Below, piece by piece: positions 58,823 through 62,868 of a stretch of 62,868 nucleotides of DNA (position 1 is its first letter; each line of letters begins with the position of its first letter). The notes beneath the pieces were generated by a model. It had not been told where the DNA came from. It worked only from the letters and a program-made list of their open reading frames with translations, and ran no database searches. Location of the stretch: positions 1 through 62,868 of the forward strand of contig DDMS01000021.1 in assembly GCA_002340765.1 (NCBI GenBank), written 5' to 3'. The position numbers and the translations under genes are program-made. Source of the DNA: Flavobacteriaceae bacterium UBA2540 (GTDB lineage: Bacteria; Bacteroidota; Bacteroidia; Flavobacteriales; Flavobacteriaceae).

Positions 58823-60871
58823 ATGAAAACAAGAATTATAACTTTAGTCACTTTACTACTCCTGTCTTTTGCTGGAAATGCACAAATAGATAGAAGTAAA
58901 CAACCAGAACCCGGAGTTTCTCCCAAAATAAAACTAGGAAAAGCGGAAACTTTTACGCTAAAAAATGGCTTGAAAGTAATCATTGTTGAAAATCATAAAT
59001 TACCAAGAGTTTCTGCAAACTTGACTATTGACAATGATCCATATTTTGAGGGAGAAAAAGCAGGACTTTCTTCAATGATGGGAAGTTTATTAGGAAGAGG
59101 AACAAAAAACATTTCAAAAGACGATTTCAATGAAAAAGTTGATTATTATGGCGCAAATGTTTCTTTTTTTAGTTCAGGAGCTTTTGCTTCGTCATTAAAA
59201 AGATATTTCCCAGAAATGTTAAGTTTAATGGCTGATGGTGTCAAAAACCCCACTTTTACCCAAGAAGAATTTGACAAAGAGCAAAAAATCATTTTAGACA
59301 ATTTAAAAAATAATGAAAAAAACGTAACTTCAATTGCAAGACGTGTAGAAGATGTGTTGACGTATGGAAAAGATCATCCTTATGGAGAATTTACTTCCAA
59401 TGAAAGTGTAAATAAAATTACGTTAGATGACGTAATGAAAAATTACAATTCTTTCTACAAACCCAATAATGCTTATTTGGTGATTGTTGGTGATTTTGAA
59501 ACCAAAGCAATTAAAAAATTAATCACTTCATTATTTTCAGATTGGCAATCAGGAACAATCCCAGCTTATACATTGCCAACTCCAAAAAATGTTCCTACAA
59601 CAGAAATCAATTTTATTGATATGCCAAATGCAGTGCAATCAGAAATTGCAGTAATCAATACCATTAATTTGAAATTAGGAGACAAAGATTATTTTGCTAC
59701 TTTGTTGGCAAATCAAATTTTAGGTGGTGGAGGTACTGCCAGATTATTTCAAAACTTACGTGAAGATAAAGGCTACACTTATGGAGCGTATTCAAATGTG
59801 AGACAAAGTAAATATGCAGGAAGTTTTAGAGCTTCAGCAAGTGTAAGAAATATGGTTACTGACAGTTCAGTAGTGGAATTGATGAGAGAAATCAATACCA
59901 TTAGATATAAAAAAGTAACCCCTGAAGATCTTAAAAACGTAAAAGAAGAATACATTGGTGGTTTTGTGATGGATGTTCAAAAACCAGCAACAGTGGCAGG
60001 TTTTGCTTTGAACATGGCAAGATATAATTTACCAAAAGATTTTTACGAAACTTATATTGAAAGAATTAATGCAGTTACTTTAGAGGATGTTCAAAATGCA
60101 GCCATCAAATATTTTCAGGGAGATAAAGCCAGAATTATCATTACTGGAAAAGGAATTGATGTGTTGAAAAATTTGGAAAATACTGATTATGCCATTAAGT
60201 ACTTTGATAAAAATGGAAATCCAACAGAAAAACCTGCCATGACATTGCCAATTCCTGGTGGAATGACTGCTGAAAAAGTAGTAAACAACTACTTGAATGC
60301 CATTGGTGGAAAAGACAAAGTGATGGCTGTGAAAACCACGATGATGACAGCAAATGCAACAATTCAAGGAACTCCAATTGTGATGACTATGAAAGCTTCT
60401 TTGCCAAACAAAACTTCACAAGAAATTGCCGTGATGGGAAATGTAATGCAAAAAACAGTTTTTAACGGAGTTAAAGGCTATGCAGAAGGACGTGGTCAAA
60501 AAATGGACATGACTCCCGAGCAAATTATAGAGGCTAAAGCTACAAACGCTATTTTTAGCGATTTGAATTATACCTCAGGAATCTTATTAAGAGTAGAACC
60601 AATTGACGGAAAAAACATGATTGTTTTGCAATTCAATGACACTGAAGTTTTTTACGACATGACTACTTGGTTGAAAGTAAAAGAAGTAAAAAAAGTGAAA
60701 ACTCCAGATGGACAAGAAGTTGAAGTTCCGACAAACTTTGGAGATTACAGGGAAGTAAAAGGCTTGAAATTCCCTTATTCAATTGCACAAAAAATGGGCC
60801 CTATGGATTTAAATTTTGAAATCAAAGAAATCAAAATTAATGAAGGTGTTACTGATGCTGATTTTAAATAA
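58823..60871 (+). CDS. M16 family inactive subunit with extra C-terminal domain
   Basis: A 682-residue exported protein. The signal peptide (KTRIITLVTLLLLSFAGNAQ) is followed by an M16 pair of domains to about 450. The zinc motif is replaced by GLSSMMGSLLGRGT near 81, so it cannot bind the metal, while the substrate-side Arg/Tyr region LREDKGYTYGAYSNVRQSKY near 312-331 is kept, as in partner subunits. Residues 480-682 form an additional beta-rich domain resembling outer-membrane lipoprotein-sorting (LolA-like) folds in pattern (GGMTAEKVVNNYLNAIGG near 474); that likeness is weak. It works presumably with the preceding gene product. Confidence 0.9.
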   Translation: MKTRIITLVTLLLLSFAGNAQIDRSKQPEPGVSPKIKLGKAETFTLKNGLKVIIVENHKLPRVSANLTIDNDPYFEGEKAGLSSMMGSLLGRGTKNISKDDFNEKVDYYGANVSFFSSGAFASSLKRYFPEMLSLMADGVKNPTFTQEEFDKEQKIILDNLKNNEKNVTSIARRVEDVLTYGKDHPYGEFTSNESVNKITLDDVMKNYNSFYKPNNAYLVIVGDFETKAIKKLITSLFSDWQSGTIPAYTLPTPKNVPTTEINFIDMPNAVQSEIAVINTINLKLGDKDYFATLLANQILGGGGTARLFQNLREDKGYTYGAYSNVRQSKYAGSFRASASVRNMVTDSSVVELMREINTIRYKKVTPEDLKNVKEEYIGGFVMDVQKPATVAGFALNMARYNLPKDFYETYIERINAVTLEDVQNAAIKYFQGDKARIIITGKGIDVLKNLENTDYAIKYFDKNGNPTEKPAMTLPIPGGMTAEKVVNNYLNAIGGKDKVMAVKTTMMTANATIQGTPIVMTMKASLPNKTSQEIAVMGNVMQKTVFNGVKGYAEGRGQKMDMTPEQIIEAKATNAIFSDLNYTSGILLRVEPIDGKNMIVLQFNDTEVFYDMTTWLKVKEVKKVKTPDGQEVEVPTNFGDYREVKGLKFPYSIAQKMGPMDLNFEIKEIKINEGVTDADFK

Positions 60872-60903
60872 ATCTATTAGAAAATAGATACTAGAATAAA
60901 TAG

Positions 60904-60937
60904 AAAAGAGTCAAGACGTGAGTTTTGACTCTTTTTT
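60904..60937 (+). terminator. Terminator after the M16 pair
   Basis: AAAAGAGTCAA (60904-60914) and TTGACTCTTTT (60925-60935) form a perfect 11-bp stem with a 10-base loop, followed by more T residues, 33 bases past the stop codon. Confidence 0.85.
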
Positions 60938-61004
60938 TATGAATATTTTTATTAATTTAAATTTGTTTATTCTTGCTTCTTTTCTCTTTATTCTTGCTGC
61001 TCTT

Positions 61005-61877
61005 TTACCTAGCTCTATTCACCAAATACACTCCAAACATAATGATAAATCCTGCAAATAATTGCAAAATACTTAATTTTTCACCATCTAAAAATCCCCA
61101 GAAAATCCCTACTAAAGGCATTAAATACGTAACAGAAGAGGCAAAAACGGGTGTTGAAATTTGAACTAATTTGGTGTATAACACTTTGGCAATTCCTGTT
61201 CCGAAAATTGCGAGAATTACCACATAGAGTAAAGAATCCATTTGCATTTCATCTCCTGTAAAAGTGCTGAAAAATCCTGAAAAATAAAGGACTACAATTG
61301 CAGGTGGTAACATCATCAAAAAATTTCCTGTGATGATTGCCAAAGCATCTAAATCCGAAAGATGTTTTTTTACAATATTTACATTCATAGCATATCCAAA
61401 GGTTGCCAAAATAGCCAATAACGAAAACCAATAATTTTGATTCGGATTCATATCTGCCCCTTTTAAAATAAGGATAGAAGTTCCAATCAAACCAAATAAA
61501 ATTCCTATAAATTGCTTTTTCTTAAAACCAAAACCAAAAACTACTATTCCAAGGATAAACGTATTGAAAGGTGTAAAAGAATTCAACATAGAAGCAATAG
61601 CACTATCAATTTCTTGAACAGCAAACGAAAATAAAAAAACAGGAAAAAAAGTTCCTAAAAAAGCGGTGTAAAAGATATACTTCCATTGGTTTTTCTTGAT
61701 TTTTTTCAAGCTAGAAAAACCAATCATCAATAATAAAACAGCAGAAAATGTGATTCGTAAGGCTCCTAATGAAATGGGGTCAAAACCCAATAATGCTTTT
61801 TTAATTAAAATATAGGAGCTACCCCAAACTAAAGAAAGTAAAACGAGAAACAACCATTTTCGTTGTTGTAAATTCAT
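61005..61877 (-). CDS. EamA/DMT family transporter
   Basis: A 290-residue inner membrane transporter of the drug/metabolite superfamily with about ten helices and two EamA repeats. The first contains VWGSSYILIKKALLGFDPIS near 19-38 and the second LYTKLVQISTPVFASSVTYLMP broken as LYTKLVQI near 227 and PVFASSVTYLMPLVG near 237. The substrate is unknown; many relatives export amino acids or metabolites. It is transcribed alone, convergent with the M16 genes and divergent from the HMA lipoprotein gene. Confidence 0.9.
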   Translation of the reverse strand: MNLQQRKWLFLVLLSLVWGSSYILIKKALLGFDPISLGALRITFSAVLLLMIGFSSLKKIKKNQWKYIFYTAFLGTFFPVFLFSFAVQEIDSAIASMLNSFTPFNTFILGIVVFGFGFKKKQFIGILFGLIGTSILILKGADMNPNQNYWFSLLAILATFGYAMNVNIVKKHLSDLDALAIITGNFLMMLPPAIVVLYFSGFFSTFTGDEMQMDSLLYVVILAIFGTGIAKVLYTKLVQISTPVFASSVTYLMPLVGIFWGFLDGEKLSILQLFAGFIIMFGVYLVNRAR

Positions 61878-61938
61878 AAAGAAAAAATTGCGACTGCAAA
61901 ATTCTAATAATTTCTGTAAAGAGCTGTATTATAATTGA

Positions 61939-61946
61939 TAAATTTG
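61939..61946 (+). promoter_or_regulatory. -7 element TAAATTTG before the HMA lipoprotein gene
   Basis: It is an exact TAnnTTTG match, 24 bases before the preferred ATG at 61971; this supports that start over the earlier one at 61935, which would overlap the promoter. Confidence 0.5.
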
Positions 61947-61970
61947 CAACATAATTTAATCAGAAAATTT

Positions 61971-62411
61971 ATGAACACAAAAAAAATAATTTTCAGTATT
62001 GCAGTTGCCTGTTTATTCATGGTTTCATGTAAAAAAGAAGCAGCAAAAGTTGAGTTGCCTGTTGAAAAAGCGCAAGTTTCGCTGGCTATCTCAGGAATGA
62101 CCTGCGAAATTGGTTGTGCAAAAACTATTGAATCTAAACTTTCAAAAAAAGAAGGCGTTTTGGATGCCAAAGTTTTTTTTGCTGACAGCATTGCCACCAT
62201 CGAATTTGATGCAAATAAAACTTCGAAAAAAGATTTGATCGCTTTTGTTGACGGAATTGCAGGAGGAGATTTATACAAAGCTTCTATCCATAAAAAAGAA
62301 AATCATTCTTGTACAGAAAAGTGCGAAAAAGGATGTGACAATAAAACTGCCACAAAAATGGAATGTAAAAAAGATTGCAAAATGGCTTGTTGTGCTGACA
62401 AGAAAAGTTAA
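61971..62411 (+). CDS. Heavy-metal-associated domain lipoprotein with cysteine-rich tail
   Basis: A 146-residue lipoprotein. The start at 61971 gives a lipobox signal (NTKKIIFSIAVACLFMVSC, Cys near 20). Residues 38-105 form an HMA (ferredoxin-like) fold with the metal loop GMTCEIGC near 44-51: the two Cys are separated by three residues, not the usual two. The C-terminal 40 residues hold ten Cys in pairs and CxxxC spacing (HSCTEKCEKGCDN; MECKKDCKMACCADKKS), like a small metallothionein. It probably binds Cu(I) or another soft metal at the cell envelope. No metal ATPase or efflux genes are visible in the window. Confidence 0.88.
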   Translation: MNTKKIIFSIAVACLFMVSCKKEAAKVELPVEKAQVSLAISGMTCEIGCAKTIESKLSKKEGVLDAKVFFADSIATIEFDANKTSKKDLIAFVDGIAGGDLYKASIHKKENHSCTEKCEKGCDNKTATKMECKKDCKMACCADKKS

Positions 62412-62427
62412 ATCTTAATTTAAGTGT

Positions 62428-62472
62428 AAAAAAAAGCCGCCTCAATTCTTAGAATTGAGGCGGCTTTTTTTT
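62428..62472 (+). terminator. Terminator after the HMA lipoprotein gene
   Basis: A long, nearly perfect palindrome: AAAAAAAAGCCGCCTCAATTCT (62428-62449) is given here only by its core GCCGCCTCAATTCT, pairing with AGAATTGAGGCGGC and a following run of eight T (to 62472). The stem exceeds 14 bp with a minimal loop, 17 bases past the stop codon. Confidence 0.9.
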
Positions 62473-62608
62473 GATTTGTTCAATAAAATCATTTCCTAAT
62501 TTTATTTTTATTTTAATCCAATTCAGAATATATTTTCCACTTTACACAATATTAACATACCGAATGAATACTTAATAATCACTTAACTCAAAAAATTGAT
62601 TGCTAAAT

Positions 62609-62616
62609 TAGTTTTG
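62609..62616 (+). promoter_or_regulatory. -7 element TAGTTTTG before the last gene
   Basis: It is an exact TAnnTTTG match, 31 bases before the ATG at 62648. No TTG lies at the standard spacing. Confidence 0.45.
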
Positions 62617-62647
62617 CAACTTAAATATTAATCATATAACATTTATT

Positions 62648-62868
62648 ATGAAAAAAATTTTACTTTTATGTGTTTTATTTGCTAGTTCAATAGCATTTAG
62701 TCAAGTTACTTTTATAACCACAGATACAAATTGGTCTGGGGATGTAACTATGGATGGAAAAGTTGTAGTGAATAATAATGCTACTTTAACTATTCAACCT
62801 GGAACTGTTATCAAAGCTGTATTTAAATCTGACCCAGTTGACGCATCTGCTTTAATTATTGCTAAAGG
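62648..62868 (+). CDS. Secreted protein, N-terminal part (partial at window edge)
   Basis: Seventy-three codons are visible. A signal peptide (KKILLLCVLFASSIAFSQ) is followed by VTFITTDTNWSGDVTMDG and the block ATLTIQPGTVIKA then SALIIAKG, a pattern I recall at the N-terminus of flavobacterial secreted proteins whose repeated 'LTIEPGTVIKG...LIITRGA' units build a beta-helix. Such proteins often end in a type IX sorting domain, but the C-terminus lies outside the window. The function is unknown. Confidence 0.75.
   Translation, partial: MKKILLLCVLFASSIAFSQVTFITTDTNWSGDVTMDGKVVVNNNATLTIQPGTVIKAVFKSDPVDASALIIAK

Noticed and set aside
61904..62278. 124-codon minus-strand frame
   Set aside because: It is a shadow of the HMA lipoprotein gene, which has a signal peptide, a metal motif and a promoter.

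Overview
The window is AT-rich (roughly 30-33% G+C by eye) chromosomal DNA from a marine-type member of the Flavobacteriaceae (Bacteroidota). The grounds are the gliding genes gldE-gldD, two large TonB-dependent receptors with carboxypeptidase-regulatory-like N-termini, DUF5689, DUF3098 and DUF6691 proteins, frequent TTG/GTG starts, scarce Shine-Dalgarno sites, and Bacteroidota promoters (TTG, 17-23 bases, TAnnTTTG) before many genes. A Polaribacter/Tenacibaculum-like genus is my inference only.

Layout. 1-3820: tyrosine/tryptophan catabolism (hmgA, hpd, tryptophan 2,3-dioxygenase). 3924-7631: DUF3108 protein, M23 endopeptidase lipoprotein, pgi. 7846-13363: Oar-like TonB receptor, small membrane protein, PlsC acyltransferase and acyl-ACP desaturase. 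13509-25682: housekeeping and regulation (omega-amidase, AddB-like nuclease, Usp, NtrY-like kinase, crotonase, AraC regulator, HD hydrolase, glycyl-tRNA synthetase, ComF) with two microproteins. 25770-31841: Ig-like lipoprotein, DinB, ArsC-like, GT4, thymidine kinase, alanine racemase. 31889-34690: a decayed locus (see below). 34722-37861: truB, uppP, DUF3098, ftsX, methylmalonyl-CoA epimerase. 37933-43313: DUF5689 lipoprotein and TonB receptor, divergent from a secreted endonuclease/exonuclease/phosphatase. 43390-49074: RNase G with a structured leader, a 30-residue basic protein, HU, mutY, ssb, gldE, gldD. 49076-56342: molybdenum-cofactor operon, two YeeE/YedE-type proteins and waaA. 56447-62868: L27/L21, a pair of M16 peptidases, an EamA exporter, a cysteine-rich HMA lipoprotein and the start of a secreted protein.

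The most unusual region is 31.9-34.7 kb. An outer-membrane beta-barrel gene that once followed truB is split by about 1.8 kb of higher-G+C DNA carrying an intact purT, the first 74 codons of an M61 peptidase, and the first ~120 codons of a VTC-domain protein. Both flanking foreign genes are cut off at the junctions and both, like the two halves of the host gene, carry stop codons or frameshifts. The neighbouring mscL is also broken (lost start codon plus frameshift). I read this as a one-off acquisition of purT by illegitimate recombination, with selection keeping only purT. No CRISPR array, tRNA, rRNA, transposase or complete insertion sequence was found.

Other points worth attention: the TonB receptor/DUF5689/nuclease trio as a possible nucleic-acid or organophosphate scavenging system; a MobA with a P-loop-less MobB-like N-terminus and a zinc-cysteine-less MoeB-rhodanese in a cofactor operon that lacks moaD and moaE; an L21 with a Rho_N-like tail; and three consecutive hairpins in the RNase G leader.
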